53,454 bases of DNA from Thermomicrobiales bacterium (lineage in GTDB: Bacteria > Chloroflexota > Chloroflexia > Thermomicrobiales > UBA6265). Below are positions 25,591 through 33,915 of this stretch, piece after piece. Each line of letters opens with the position of its first letter. The stretch's first letter is position 1. Made by a program: the position numbers and the translations under genes. The notes under the pieces are model-generated. The model saw only the letters and a list, made by a program, of their open reading frames with translations, had not been told where the DNA came from and did no database searches. Location: assembly GCA_023957015.1 (NCBI GenBank), contig JAMLHR010000015.1:1-53454 (forward strand), read 5' to 3'.

Positions 25591-26920
25591 CGATTCCTCC
25601 AAATCCGGAGTCGAGTAGGTCTTCCCAATGATCGCGCACGTGGGTGACGATCCGCTGGTCCGCAACCAGGCGAATTAGTCGTCTGTGTTCCTCGTATCGT
25701 TTCAGATCAGCATCCTCGATACCGACCACATCCTGCCAGTGCATGATCGGTTGCATACCGATCGGAGGTCGGACGAACTGCACCCAGACATCCGTCTTCC
25801 AGCGCTCGGGTTTGGGGATATCGATCAGAATCGCGCTGTCCGAGACGTCTTCGCCGATGATCTCTCGTAGTCGTGCGATCATACCGAGCTCAACCTGCTG
25901 CCGAGCCGCAGGAGCATGCCAAAGTTGGCCCAGTCGATCATAGAGCGCGGTGGCGCGGGCACTGATCTCGAGCGCGCGTTTGTGGATACGGCGTTCAGCC
26001 AGCGCCTTCGCCAGCGAGCGGGTTTGCGCTGGCATCGCTTCGCTCTGCAACATCGCCAGGAGCGAGGCATCATCGTGATTCGTGAGCGAGTCCGGAGTGA
26101 GAGAGCCGGCAGTCAGAGCTTCTTGCACGGCACGGAGCAGCATCACCATACAGGCACGATTGGTGTGATGCCAATAGACGTTATCGAACATCTCCTGGCG
26201 GGCGTTAATGAGCGAGTGCAGCGCACTGATGCCCTTGCTACCGATACCGATTCTCGGTTGTCCGTTCGGCGTATTGACGATGACCAGTGCATCGATCAGC
26301 CGTTCATAATCGACGCCACCATACGGCACATTGCAGGCACGGGCGTCGCGTGGCAGGTAGTCCAATTTGTCCATATCCAGCGTGCCGCTGAGAAGTCCGC
26401 GCAGCACACAGTCTGTTTCGGTCAGGCAGGCTTCATCGCCATGGATCATCGCCGCCACACGCATAGGCTCAACTCCCCAGGCGTCAGAGAGCGTCGCTGC
26501 GATCTCGCCGCGGACGATCAGATCGCGCCCGACTTCCTCATGGGATCGTACTGGTGAACCAAGTTCCTCAATCGCGTGGCTGAACGGATAGTGACCGATA
26601 TCGTGCAGCAATGCCGCCGCGATCACAACCCTGGCATCCGTATCCGTGATCGCTGCTCCCTCGGGTAACGATCGCAGATGCGCAACCGCCAGTTCGGTGA
26701 GATGCATGACACCCAGCGAGTGCTCGAAGCGGGTGTGTCTGGCTCCCGGCCAAACCCGACTGGCGAATCCGAGCTGCTGGATACCGTCTAGCCGCAGGAA
26801 CGACGGCAATCGTATGATTGCGTTCGCTTCGGCGCTGAGCGGCATCAGGCCATAGAGCGAATCACGTATCTTGGTCTGGTCAGAACGGTGGCTACTCACA
26901 TCATTCCCGGTCACACACAT
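25580..26920 (-). CDS. HD-domain phosphohydrolase (COG1078, dNTPase-like)
   Basis: A 446-residue HD-superfamily protein of the YdhJ/SAMHD1-like COG1078 group. Metal ligands are visible: His62 in ARHTRFEHSLGV, His106-Asp107 in AALLHDIGHYPFSH, and the Asp of TLDMDKLDYLPRD. Related enzymes hydrolyse dNTPs or other phosphate esters; the substrate is not established here. The C-terminal ~200 residues are the family's helical extension. The annotated ATG lacks a clear Shine-Dalgarno, and an internal GTG at residue 8 preceded by GGGA is possible. It is divergent from the GH63-like gene over 72 nt, which contain a small GGAGT-GATA-ACTCC hairpin and a possible TATGAT -10. Confidence 0.88.
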   Translation of the reverse strand: MCVTGNDVSSHRSDQTKIRDSLYGLMPLSAEANAIIRLPSFLRLDGIQQLGFASRVWPGARHTRFEHSLGVMHLTELAVAHLRSLPEGAAITDTDARVVIAAALLHDIGHYPFSHAIEELGSPVRSHEEVGRDLIVRGEIAATLSDAWGVEPMRVAAMIHGDEACLTETDCVLRGLLSGTLDMDKLDYLPRDARACNVPYGGVDYERLIDALVIVNTPNGQPRIGIGSKGISALHSLINARQEMFDNVYWHHTNRACMVMLLRAVQEALTAGSLTPDSLTNHDDASLLAMLQSEAMPAQTRSLAKALAERRIHKRALEISARATALYDRLGQLWHAPAARQQVELGMIARLREIIGEDVSDSAILIDIPKPERWKTDVWVQFVRPPIGMQPIMHWQDVVGIEDADLKRYEEHRRLIRLVADQRIVTHVRDHWEDLLDSGFGGIDAT

Positions 26921-26992
26921 GCGCTGGTTTCACGGTATTCTTGCATCATACGGAGTGATAACTCCACTTAACCACGATTGGAGCCGCGGCCT

Positions 26993-28321
26993 ATGCCGTA
27001 TGACCCTACCAATCCACTTGCAGCCCGAGCGGCCGAGATCCTTCGCGATAACGATACCGGTGCGCTCGTCAAGGCTGCTCCGAGCCTCTATCCACATCAG
27101 TGGAGTTGGGATGCCGCGCTTGTCTCGATTGGTCTCGGTCACATTGATCTCGACCGTGCCATCGCCGAGCTTCGACACCTGTTCCGCGGTCAGTGGCGTA
27201 ACGGTCTGATTCCCCATATTCAATACGACGCGAATGCGACGGCCGCCGCCTACTTCCCGGATGCCGAGCGCTGGGCTTCCCGGTACGTGTCTCCGGATGC
27301 TCCGCAAGATGTTGCCACCAGTGGCATCGTGCAGCCACCGGTGCACGCCTTTGCGGTGCGGCAGTTGATCGGTCTGGCATCGTTGGAGCAGGGGACAGAG
27401 ATCGCGCGTGAGTTCTTCCGACCGTTGATGAACTGGCATCGGTACCTGCATTCGGCACGCGATCCCGAGAACTCTGGGCTGATCACCATTGTTCACCCCT
27501 GGGAGAGTGGTATGGACAATAGTCCCCGCTGGGATAGCGCTATGGCGCGCATCGAAGTGCCGAAAGATGATTTGCCACCCTATACTCGCCGCGATTTGGC
27601 CCATGTCAGCGATCCGTCTCAGCGTCCCACGAACGAGGACTACGACCGCTATATCTGGATACTGGAAGTACTGAAGCGATCCCGCTACCGCGTTGACGTG
27701 GGCTACGATCAGTTGCCGTTCCGCGTGAAGGATGTCTTCTTCACGGCGCTACTGGTTGCCGGGAACGAAAGCCTCATGCACATTGCCTCGATCGCTGGAG
27801 CGGATCTCGAGGACATGGACATCATTGAGGAATGGATCGCGCTGGGACGTCGCGGTCTTACCGCTCGGTGGGATGATGCCACCGGTCGCTGCCTGGATTA
27901 CGATGTCGTCTCCGATACTGAGATCGATGTCGATACCATCGCCTCGATCTCGCCGATCTTCGCGGGTCAGGTCTCACGCGGTGTTCGCCAGGCGATCATT
28001 GATCGCTGGCAGAGTTCCGCGCTGACCGGTCATCCCGATCTGCGGTGGAAGCTCCCACCGAGCACGAGTCTCGATGCACCTCAGTTCAACACCACGCGCT
28101 ATTGGCGCGGACCGGTATGGCCGGTAATCAACTGGCTCACCTGGCATGCCTGGCAGCGAAACGGTGAGTTCGCGCTGGCAGACGAGTTGCGGGAGCAGGC
28201 GCTGGCGCAGATCGCTGCATCCGGTTTCTATGAGTACATGAATCCCGTTACCGGAGAGGGAATGGGCTCCGATGCCCAGTCATGGACGGCCGCCGCCGTG
28301 CTCGACTGGCTTGCCGAGTGA
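26993..28321 (+). CDS. GH63-type glycosidase (mannosylglycerate/glucosylglycerate hydrolase-like)
   Basis: A 442-residue (alpha/alpha)6-barrel enzyme resembling the GH63 mannosylglycerate or glucosylglycerate hydrolases. Family-like blocks are YPHQWSWDAALVSIGLGHID near the start, HPWESGMDNSPRWD with the likely general-acid Asp, FNTTRYWRGPVWPVINWLTW, and EGMGSDAQSWTAAAVLDW at the end. Such enzymes recover the compatible solutes mannosylglycerate or glucosylglycerate as sugar and glycerate. I preferred the ATG at 26993 over a TTG five codons upstream because GGAG is properly spaced for the ATG. No synthesis gene is nearby. Confidence 0.8.
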   Translation: MPYDPTNPLAARAAEILRDNDTGALVKAAPSLYPHQWSWDAALVSIGLGHIDLDRAIAELRHLFRGQWRNGLIPHIQYDANATAAAYFPDAERWASRYVSPDAPQDVATSGIVQPPVHAFAVRQLIGLASLEQGTEIAREFFRPLMNWHRYLHSARDPENSGLITIVHPWESGMDNSPRWDSAMARIEVPKDDLPPYTRRDLAHVSDPSQRPTNEDYDRYIWILEVLKRSRYRVDVGYDQLPFRVKDVFFTALLVAGNESLMHIASIAGADLEDMDIIEEWIALGRRGLTARWDDATGRCLDYDVVSDTEIDVDTIASISPIFAGQVSRGVRQAIIDRWQSSALTGHPDLRWKLPPSTSLDAPQFNTTRYWRGPVWPVINWLTWHAWQRNGEFALADELREQALAQIAASGFYEYMNPVTGEGMGSDAQSWTAAAVLDWLAE

Positions 28322-28348
28322 GAATGGGACTTTGTCGAGGTGATTTTC

Positions 28349-28413
28349 GGTAGCAGGGGAGCTTGTCTCCCCTTGATAGGCGATGCGAAGGGCAGATGAA
28401 CTGCCCTGCTACC
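28349..28413. repeat. Repeat family B relative: 65-bp cruciform
   Basis: The outer arms GGTAGCAGGG (28349-28358) and CCCTGCTACC (28404-28413) are perfect inverted copies. Two inner hairpins lie between: GGGGAG-CTTGT-CTCCCC (28356-28372) and GGGCAG-ATGAA-CTGCCC (28390-28406). The GGTAGC...GCTACC ends match the repeat at 16978-17039. It lies between the GH63-like and proline dehydrogenase genes and could also shape their mRNA ends. Confidence 0.7.
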
Positions 28414-28474
28414 TTTCAACGTATTGAGAGTTCGCCGTGGATATGCAGTAGTCGTTTCAGGATGGAGTAATGAA

Positions 28475-29398
28475 ATGAGTCTTTCCCGCAAAGCAGTACT
28501 GGGTGTTGCCGATATCCCGAAGGTTCGCGAGATCTTCGAGACGAATGATCGTGCCCGGCAGATGGTCAGTCGTTTTGTGGCGGGCGAGTCTGCGGAAGAG
28601 GCGATCGCCATTGCCTCAGGCTTTAAGGCGCAGGACATCACGGTCACACTTGATCTTCTCGGCGAGAATGTGAACTCCGAGGAAGCTGCCTCGATGGCCG
28701 TCGTGAGTTACGCCGATGTGCTCCGCCAGGCTGCTGCTGCCGGTCTGGAGCCGAACGTCTCCGTCAAGCTGACGATGCTGGGTATGGACCTGAGCGATGA
28801 ACTTACCACCGCCAACCTCCGCCGCATTCTGGATGTCGCCAGGGACGTCAACGGTTTCGTTCGTGTCGATATGGAGGGATCGGATTACACGGATCGCACA
28901 TTGACCATCTTCCGCGAGGCGCACGATGAGTACGGCGATCACGTCGGTATCGTGCTGCAGACCATGCTCTATCGCACCGGGGAGGATGTCCTGGAGATGA
29001 TCGAGCGTCAGGCTCGGGTGCGATTGGTTAAGGGTGCCTACGCCGAGCCGGAGAGCGTGGCGATGGGTAGTAAGGAGAACGATGCCGCCTATCGGCAGTT
29101 GATGCGCATGCTTCTGAAGAAGGGCAAGTATCCGGCCATCGCCACTCACGATCCCGCGCTTATCGATGAGGCCATCGACTACACCCGCAAGAATCAGATC
29201 TCACCGGATCGCTTTGAGTTCCAGATGCTCTACGGTGTCCGTCAGGCAGAACAGGAGCGCCTGCGCAGCAAGGGGTACAATATGCGGGTCTACACGCCAT
29301 TCGGTAAGGACTGGTATCCGTACTACACCCGCCGAATCGCTGAGCGACCTGCCAACGCCTTCTTCGTTGCCCGGCAGTTCCTGGATCGATCGAAATGA
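28475..29398 (+). CDS. putA: Proline dehydrogenase
   Basis: A 307-residue FAD-dependent proline dehydrogenase (monofunctional PutA/ProDH barrel, the usual ~300 residues). It oxidises proline to pyrroline-5-carboxylate, passing electrons to the respiratory chain. Family blocks are TVTLDLLGENVNSEE, NVSVKLTMLGMD, FVRVDMEGSDYTD, VLQTMLYRT, RLVKGAYAEPE and FQMLYGVR, then YTPFGKDWYPYYTRRIAERP, whose two Arg near the end bind the substrate carboxylate. The ATG at 28475 has GGATGGAG upstream. Its TGA overlaps the ATG of the DUF1232 gene. No P5C dehydrogenase is in the window. Confidence 0.92.
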   Translation: MSLSRKAVLGVADIPKVREIFETNDRARQMVSRFVAGESAEEAIAIASGFKAQDITVTLDLLGENVNSEEAASMAVVSYADVLRQAAAAGLEPNVSVKLTMLGMDLSDELTTANLRRILDVARDVNGFVRVDMEGSDYTDRTLTIFREAHDEYGDHVGIVLQTMLYRTGEDVLEMIERQARVRLVKGAYAEPESVAMGSKENDAAYRQLMRMLLKKGKYPAIATHDPALIDEAIDYTRKNQISPDRFEFQMLYGVRQAEQERLRSKGYNMRVYTPFGKDWYPYYTRRIAERPANAFFVARQFLDRSK

Positions 29399-29880
29399 GT
29401 GCTTCCCTGCCGGAATCGGACAAAGAACGGTTCACGGCCCTGGTCAAACGCCTGCCACACTACCTGACGCTCACGCGTCAACTGTTGGTGGATCCCAAGG
29501 TTCCAGCAACGAGCAAGGCATTTCTGGCCGCCGGTGGCGCTTATGCGGTCTCACCGATCGATCTCATCCCTGGCATCATTCCCGTGGCGGGTCAGTTGGA
29601 CGATGCCTGGGTGTTGTTGATGGGTGTGCGGCAATCGCTACGATCGATGCCACGGGAGTTGGCCGACGCCCACCTGGAAGCCGCCGGTGTAACCTGGCAG
29701 GACATTGATGACGATATCGCACTGGTGGTTGGTCTGGCCAAACGCATTGGCCGTGCGCTGATCACGACAGGAGTTCAGATTGGACGAGCAGGACGAGCGA
29801 CATTCCACTTCGCCAACGACACCGTCAAACGGGTCGCTAGTAAAGCCCGGTCGACGACGGGGACGCCGCCGACGCAGTAG
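29395..29880 (+). CDS. DUF1232 (YkvA-like) protein
   Basis: A 161-residue protein. Its centre (~45-85) is the DUF1232 motif: KAFLAAGGAYAVSPIDLIPGIIPVAGQLDDAWVL, with the typical AYxxSPIDLIPdxiPvxGxlDD core and a short hydrophobic helix. The function of this family is unknown. The start ATG overlaps the proline dehydrogenase stop as ATGA, so translation is coupled. The last 101 nt overlap the next gene in the +1 frame. Confidence 0.82.
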   Translation: MSASLPESDKERFTALVKRLPHYLTLTRQLLVDPKVPATSKAFLAAGGAYAVSPIDLIPGIIPVAGQLDDAWVLLMGVRQSLRSMPRELADAHLEAAGVTWQDIDDDIALVVGLAKRIGRALITTGVQIGRAGRATFHFANDTVKRVASKARSTTGTPPTQ

Positions 29881-30367
29881 TCGCGGCGGCGGGGAGGCAC
29901 CTCTTCAGGAACAGGTGCAGGCAGCCGCACCCGAACAACCACAGCAGGAAGCTCCACCGCCTCGTACGGGCAATGCTGCCAAGCCAAAGCGTCGCAATGC
30001 CCAGCCACGGGCAGCATTGCCCGATTTCTCCGGATCACCGCAGGTCACCAAGGCAACAGCGGTGACGCTGGCACCGCTGCAACCAATGCGCCTGCGCGTG
30101 ATCGATGCGGAAGATACCAGCGAGCCGATTATCGGCTGCCCGATGTTGACCCGTACGCGGCTCGGTATTCCGTTTCGCGGCGGTCAGCGCGTCGCCCGCT
30201 GTTCGGTTGGTTGGTCGATACACGATGAGGACGAGGTGTTGTTCTGCATGCATACACCGACCGCCGCCCAGTGCTGGAAAGAGCATCCAGAGCAGGTGGA
30301 GGTGCTGGCAGAGAAGCTGCGCCCGATCATCGAAGCCGAGCTTGCCGCGGAACATGGTGCTGATTAG
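29780..30367 (+). CDS. Arg-rich protein with a C-terminal four-cysteine domain
   Basis: A 195-residue protein with two parts. Residues 1-~100 are low complexity: an Arg-rich patch (GRRRGRRRR, 24-32), then Gln/Pro/Ala-rich sequence and more Lys/Arg. Residues ~103-195 form a compact domain with four cysteines (120, 141, 156, 165) in the pattern C-P-x(18)-R-R/A-R-C-x(14)-C-x(8)-C-W, likely binding zinc or a cluster. I do not know a named family. Similar C...RC...C...C arrangements occur in other Chloroflexota proteins, as far as I recall. The TTG start overlaps DUF1232 by 101 nt and is backed by AGGAG 6 nt upstream. Confidence 0.6.
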   Translation: MDEQDERHSTSPTTPSNGSLVKPGRRRGRRRRSSRGGGEAPLQEQVQAAAPEQPQQEAPPPRTGNAAKPKRRNAQPRAALPDFSGSPQVTKATAVTLAPLQPMRLRVIDAEDTSEPIIGCPMLTRTRLGIPFRGGQRVARCSVGWSIHDEDEVLFCMHTPTAAQCWKEHPEQVEVLAEKLRPIIEAELAAEHGAD

Positions 30368-30406
30368 GTGGTATTGGTTCCCCGATGGGTGGTTGGCCGA
30401 CTAATC

Positions 30407-30468
30407 TGGTAGTGTCGACCCTCGTGGTCGACCACGAACCTTTGGTTCGTAAAGCGGCTGGCACCTAC
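30407..30468. repeat. Repeat family B copy, degraded
   Basis: The first 25 bases match the left arm of 16978-17039 plus five more at 21 of 25 positions (GGTAG, GACCC or AACCC, GTGGTCGAC). The element ends CACCTACC, an imperfect inverted match to its start. The palindrome GTGGTCGACCAC lies inside. It is in the 283-bp gap after the four-cysteine gene, whose right half (30552-30592) shares GCCGCCTTCGGC and CGACTACCGA with the element at 42908-43040. Confidence 0.6.
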
Positions 30469-30612
30469 CGACTCGCACGGACAAACTATTGCCATTCCAA
30501 CGCGAGGAACAATCTCCCGAGCGAACACTATCACCGGAGACATGGCTCCTTGCCGCCTTCGGCGGAGCGAGTACAAGACTCTCGACTACCGATGGTTGCC
30601 GATGAACACGCC

Positions 30613-30643
30613 AAAGCGCCGCTCCAGTTCGGAGCGGCGCTTT
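30613..30643. terminator. Bidirectional terminator (13-bp stem)
   Basis: A perfect stem, AAAGCGCCGCTCC and its complement, with the 5-nt loop AGTTC and A/T ends on both sides. It lies 8 nt from the stop codon of the minus-strand hypothetical gene and closes the gap from the plus side. Confidence 0.8.
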
Positions 30644-30650
30644 CTGACTG

Positions 30651-31118
30651 CTATTTCGGGTTCTTGAAGTTTTCCGGCGGACCTAGTTTGGTGCGACCCG
30701 TGTACGGGCTGGAATCCATAATTGGTGCATGCTCGCGGATGTAGGCTTCGACCTGGGCGGGAGTGTGGGTACGCAGATCCAGGGCCGGGTACTTGAGATC
30801 GTGTGGCATGTAGAGGTGGAACGTCGTCGCGATCGGCTCGGTGCGCTCCATCTCGACCCAGTAATCATAAAGACTCTGTAGCCAACCGAAGTCGTTGGCG
30901 CGTACGCGCCAAAGTGCTACCGCAGCACCGCGCTCATAGGTGAGTGCCTCGCTGAAGTACACCTGGCCGCCGCCATCGGTGATGATCTCTTTGACATCCT
31001 CGTAGAATCGGGGCGAGCCCTTCAGCGTGAACTGATGTCCGCTGATGAACGCCTTCGGTCCCACTGCCATATCGGCAGGTTGGTGACTCTTCTTGCGATT
31101 CCAGATCATGACCGGCAT
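30651..31118 (-). CDS. Hypothetical protein downstream of the fab cluster
   Basis: A 155-residue soluble protein I do not recognise. It has an alternating pattern of strands and helices, a DVKEIITDGGGQVYFSEAL region, aromatic-rich LWRVRANDFGWLQSLYDYWVEM, and a proline-rich end. No catalytic motif, cysteine cluster or membrane helix is evident. The ATG at 31118 has AAGGA 9 nt upstream; a TTG three codons earlier lies within this spacing. It is 80 nt downstream of the ketoacyl synthase and on the same strand, so it may belong to that transcription unit. Confidence 0.55.
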   Translation of the reverse strand: MPVMIWNRKKSHQPADMAVGPKAFISGHQFTLKGSPRFYEDVKEIITDGGGQVYFSEALTYERGAAVALWRVRANDFGWLQSLYDYWVEMERTEPIATTFHLYMPHDLKYPALDLRTHTPAQVEAYIREHAPIMDSSPYTGRTKLGPPENFKNPK

Positions 31119-31198
31119 TGGAAGCAATCCTTAACTCGTGAAAACACCCGCTGCCGATGTGATCGGCACCTAGAGTATACCGCGCGGTTGTCTCTATT

Positions 31199-32431
31199 CT
31201 AGACAGCGCTGAACACACACACGGCGTTCTGACCACCGAATCCGAAACCGTTCGCCAGCGCGTTCTTTACCTCTAACTTGCGGGCCACATTCGGTACGTA
31301 ATCCAGATCACACGCGGGATCCTGGTTCTCCAGATTGATCGTTGGCGGCACGATACCGTCCCGAATCGCCAGAATGCAGGCCAGAGAGGAGACAGCGCCC
31401 GCGGCACCGAGCAGATGGCCAACCATACTCTTGTTGGCGCTCAGCGCCAGCTTGTGGGCGTGGTCACCGAATGCCTGCTTCACCGCACCTGTCTCGGCGA
31501 TATCGCCGATGTTGGTGGCTGTCGCATGGGCGGCAACGTACTGGAAGTCCTCGGGCTGTAGCTGGGACTTGTTCATCGCCTGGCGCATGGCACGGCTCGC
31601 ACCCTTGCCCTCGGGATCCGGTGCGGTGATGTGGAAGGCGTCGCAGGTGTAAGACCCACCACCAACAGCAGCGATAACATGAGCACCGCGCCGGGCAGCG
31701 TGCTCTTCGCTCTCCAGGATCGCCACTCCAGCGCCCTCGGAGAAAACGAAGCCATCACGATTGATATCGAACGGGCGGCTCGCACCGGTTGGATTGTCGT
31801 TGTTTTGACTTAGGGCACCCATATTGCTCAGACTGGCGATCGCGACCGGGGTGATTCCACCCTCGGTGCCACCCGTAATGACCACATCGGCATCGCCGCG
31901 CTGGATCATATTGACGGCATCGACGAATGCCTGGATACCGGCCGCACAAGCCGCGACCGATGTCACGGTGGGACCGTGAACATCGAACTGCATGGCAACC
32001 TGGCAGCTGGCCATATTCGGCGCGAACACCGGAATCAGGAAGGGACTGACCCGCTTCGAGCCACCCTCGTTCATCACCTGAACTTCCTTCTCGATGACGG
32101 GGAAGCCGCCACCACCGGTGTTCATCATGATGCCGATGCGATCCCGATTCTCATCGGTGATCTCCAGTCCAGACATCGCCAGCGCTTCTCTTGTGGCGGC
32201 GACACCGAACTGGGCGAAGCGATCCATGCGCTTCGCGGCTTTGAAGTCCATGAAGTCCCGCGCCTGGAAGTCCGGCACCTCACCGGCGATCTTCACTGCC
32301 AGATCGCTGGTATCGAAGCTCTGAATATGTCGGATACCAGATCGACCTTCAGTCAGGCCATTCCACAGGGCATCCACTCCGATGCCGAGTGGGCTTACGG
32401 CTCCCACGCCGGTCACGACTACTCGCGTCAC
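31199..32431 (-). CDS. fabF: Beta-ketoacyl-ACP synthase II (FabF/KasA-like)
   Basis: A 410-residue elongating ketoacyl synthase, exactly the usual length. It opens MTRVVVTGVGAVSPLG. It has the nucleophile Cys in AACAAGIQAF, the first catalytic His in AAHATATNIGD, the Lys in LSANKSMVGH and the second His in the same block (GHLLGAAG). The HAT form, in place of HGT, is typical of actinobacterial-type KasA/KasB. It condenses malonyl-ACP with acyl-ACP. I chose GTG 32431 because AAGGA is 8 nt upstream and the family motif starts there. It is 92 nt downstream of fabD. Confidence 0.93.
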   Translation of the reverse strand: MTRVVVTGVGAVSPLGIGVDALWNGLTEGRSGIRHIQSFDTSDLAVKIAGEVPDFQARDFMDFKAAKRMDRFAQFGVAATREALAMSGLEITDENRDRIGIMMNTGGGGFPVIEKEVQVMNEGGSKRVSPFLIPVFAPNMASCQVAMQFDVHGPTVTSVAACAAGIQAFVDAVNMIQRGDADVVITGGTEGGITPVAIASLSNMGALSQNNDNPTGASRPFDINRDGFVFSEGAGVAILESEEHAARRGAHVIAAVGGGSYTCDAFHITAPDPEGKGASRAMRQAMNKSQLQPEDFQYVAAHATATNIGDIAETGAVKQAFGDHAHKLALSANKSMVGHLLGAAGAVSSLACILAIRDGIVPPTINLENQDPACDLDYVPNVARKLEVKNALANGFGFGGQNAVCVFSAV

Positions 32432-32523
32432 CTGGTGATTCCTTTCCGCGCCGATATGTTCGGCCAATTCACATCCTTAACCACTCTATAAGCACGTATT
32501 CTAGCCAACCATGATCCGGTTGC

Positions 32524-33477
32524 CTATGACTCAGCGAGTCCGAGATCTTTCAGACTCAGGGTGGTGAGGCTCTTGTCGATACGCTTGTTCAGACCAGCGA
32601 GCACGTTTCCGTTGCCGAGTTCGATCAACGTGGTGATGCCGGCACTGGCCATCGTCTGAATCGTGGCGGTCCAGTTCACGCCGCGAATCACGTGGGTACG
32701 CAACTCCTCGCGAATCTCGCTGGCTGTGGTCAATGGCAGACCGGTGCTATTGGCGATTACCGGCATGGATGGATCGTACAACGTCTCCTCATCAAAGAGG
32801 GCGTTGAGTTGCTCCGCTGCCGGTGCCATCAGATCGGAGTGACTGGCGATACTGATTGGCAGCCGCGCCACGCGACGAGCCCCGGCAGCCTTCGCCAGTT
32901 CCTCAAACCGATCCATCGGTGCCACCTCGCCGGAGACAACGATCTGGCCTGGACAGTTGAGATTGGCCATCGTCAACACATCACCTCGTGCCGCTTCGTT
33001 AACCAGTTCGGCCAGCTTGTCATCATCCAAACCAAGTACGGCAGCCATTGCACCCGGGCGCACAGCACCGGCATCGGCCATGTATTCGCCGCGCGCGGCC
33101 ACCAGTTTCAGACCCGTGGTGAAATCGAAAACGTCGGCGGCCAGGAGCGCGGTGAACTCCCCCAGGCTGTGACCTGCGACCATATTCGGAGCGAGGTATG
33201 CGTCAGCCTTCTTCGCTTTCTCGCTCAACGCTGCCAGCGCCATGGCGCTGCAGGTGTAGATCGCGGGCTGACTGTTGCGGGTATCCGCCAGCTCATCCTC
33301 CGGTCCGTTGAACATCAGGTGGCCGAGGTCGAATCCGAGCGTCTCATTGGCCGAATCCAGCATCTCCTTGGCGGCTTTGCTGTGTTCGACGAGCGACTCG
33401 CCCATCCCGATGCTCTGGCTCCCCTGGCCGGGAAAGACGAACGCATACGATGTCCCCAACCGATCCATGATCGACAT
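32524..33477 (-). CDS. fabD: Malonyl-CoA:ACP transacylase
   Basis: A 317-residue FabD. It loads malonate from CoA onto ACP for fatty acid synthesis. The nucleophile Ser104 is in VAGHSLGEF and the catalytic His213 in ISIASHSDLM. The FPGQGSQ motif is at residues 15-21 and the substrate-binding Arg is in VAARGEYM. The ATG at 33477 has GGGAGGGA upstream. It sits between the YrdB-like gene and the second ketoacyl synthase, in the order KAS, YrdB, fabD, KAS. Confidence 0.95.
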   Translation of the reverse strand: MSIMDRLGTSYAFVFPGQGSQSIGMGESLVEHSKAAKEMLDSANETLGFDLGHLMFNGPEDELADTRNSQPAIYTCSAMALAALSEKAKKADAYLAPNMVAGHSLGEFTALLAADVFDFTTGLKLVAARGEYMADAGAVRPGAMAAVLGLDDDKLAELVNEAARGDVLTMANLNCPGQIVVSGEVAPMDRFEELAKAAGARRVARLPISIASHSDLMAPAAEQLNALFDEETLYDPSMPVIANSTGLPLTTASEIREELRTHVIRGVNWTATIQTMASAGITTLIELGNGNVLAGLNKRIDKSLTTLSLKDLGLAES

Positions 33478-33516
33478 TGATTCCCTCCCCGTTGAATGGC
33501 GATCCTCTCGCCGTGA

Positions 33517-33915
33517 CTAAACTCGGGTGTTCCAGAGAGCGAGATATCGCTTCCACGAGAACGCCAGTGTCAGCACCATGATCACAATCACACCGAGCGC
33601 CGTCTGCTCCCGACCGCTCCACCAGATACCGACGATACCCACGGCATAGACAATCAGTTCCAGCGCGATCCGCACTGGTCCGGAGACGGGATGGGTGGGC
33701 TCGCGACCCGTAGGAACGAATCCCGGTGTGCGATATCTGCCCCAGATCGTGCCGGTGAGCATAATCATCGTCACCGCCAGGATGGCGCCGAACACACCCT
33801 TACCGGGCAGATGCCAGCCGATGAGCCCAATGCCGATCAGGCTGGCGAGTTCCATCACGAATTGACCGATATCACCAATGCCAACCGGAAGCCGCTGCGG
33901 TTGCTCTTCGCTCAC
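33517..33915 (-). CDS. YrdB-like (DUF2568) four-helix membrane protein
   Basis: A 132-residue integral membrane protein with four hydrophobic helices, resembling the YrdB/DUF2568 family (FVMELASLIGIGLIGWHL; WGRYRTPG; PVRIALELIVYAVGIVGIWWSG). The family's function is unknown. I chose GTG at 33915 because it forms a GTGA overlap with the ketoacyl synthase stop, the standard coupling signal; an ATG four codons upstream would lengthen the overlap. Its place inside a fatty-acid cluster suggests but does not show a lipid role. Confidence 0.75.
   Translation of the reverse strand: MSEEQPQRLPVGIGDIGQFVMELASLIGIGLIGWHLPGKGVFGAILAVTMIMLTGTIWGRYRTPGFVPTGREPTHPVSGPVRIALELIVYAVGIVGIWWSGREQTALGVIVIMVLTLAFSWKRYLALWNTRV

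Noticed and set aside
32432..32523. Gap between fabD and fabF examined for an acpP gene
   Set aside because: The 92-nt gap is too short for a ~78-codon ACP, and no DSL phosphopantetheine motif appears in any frame there.
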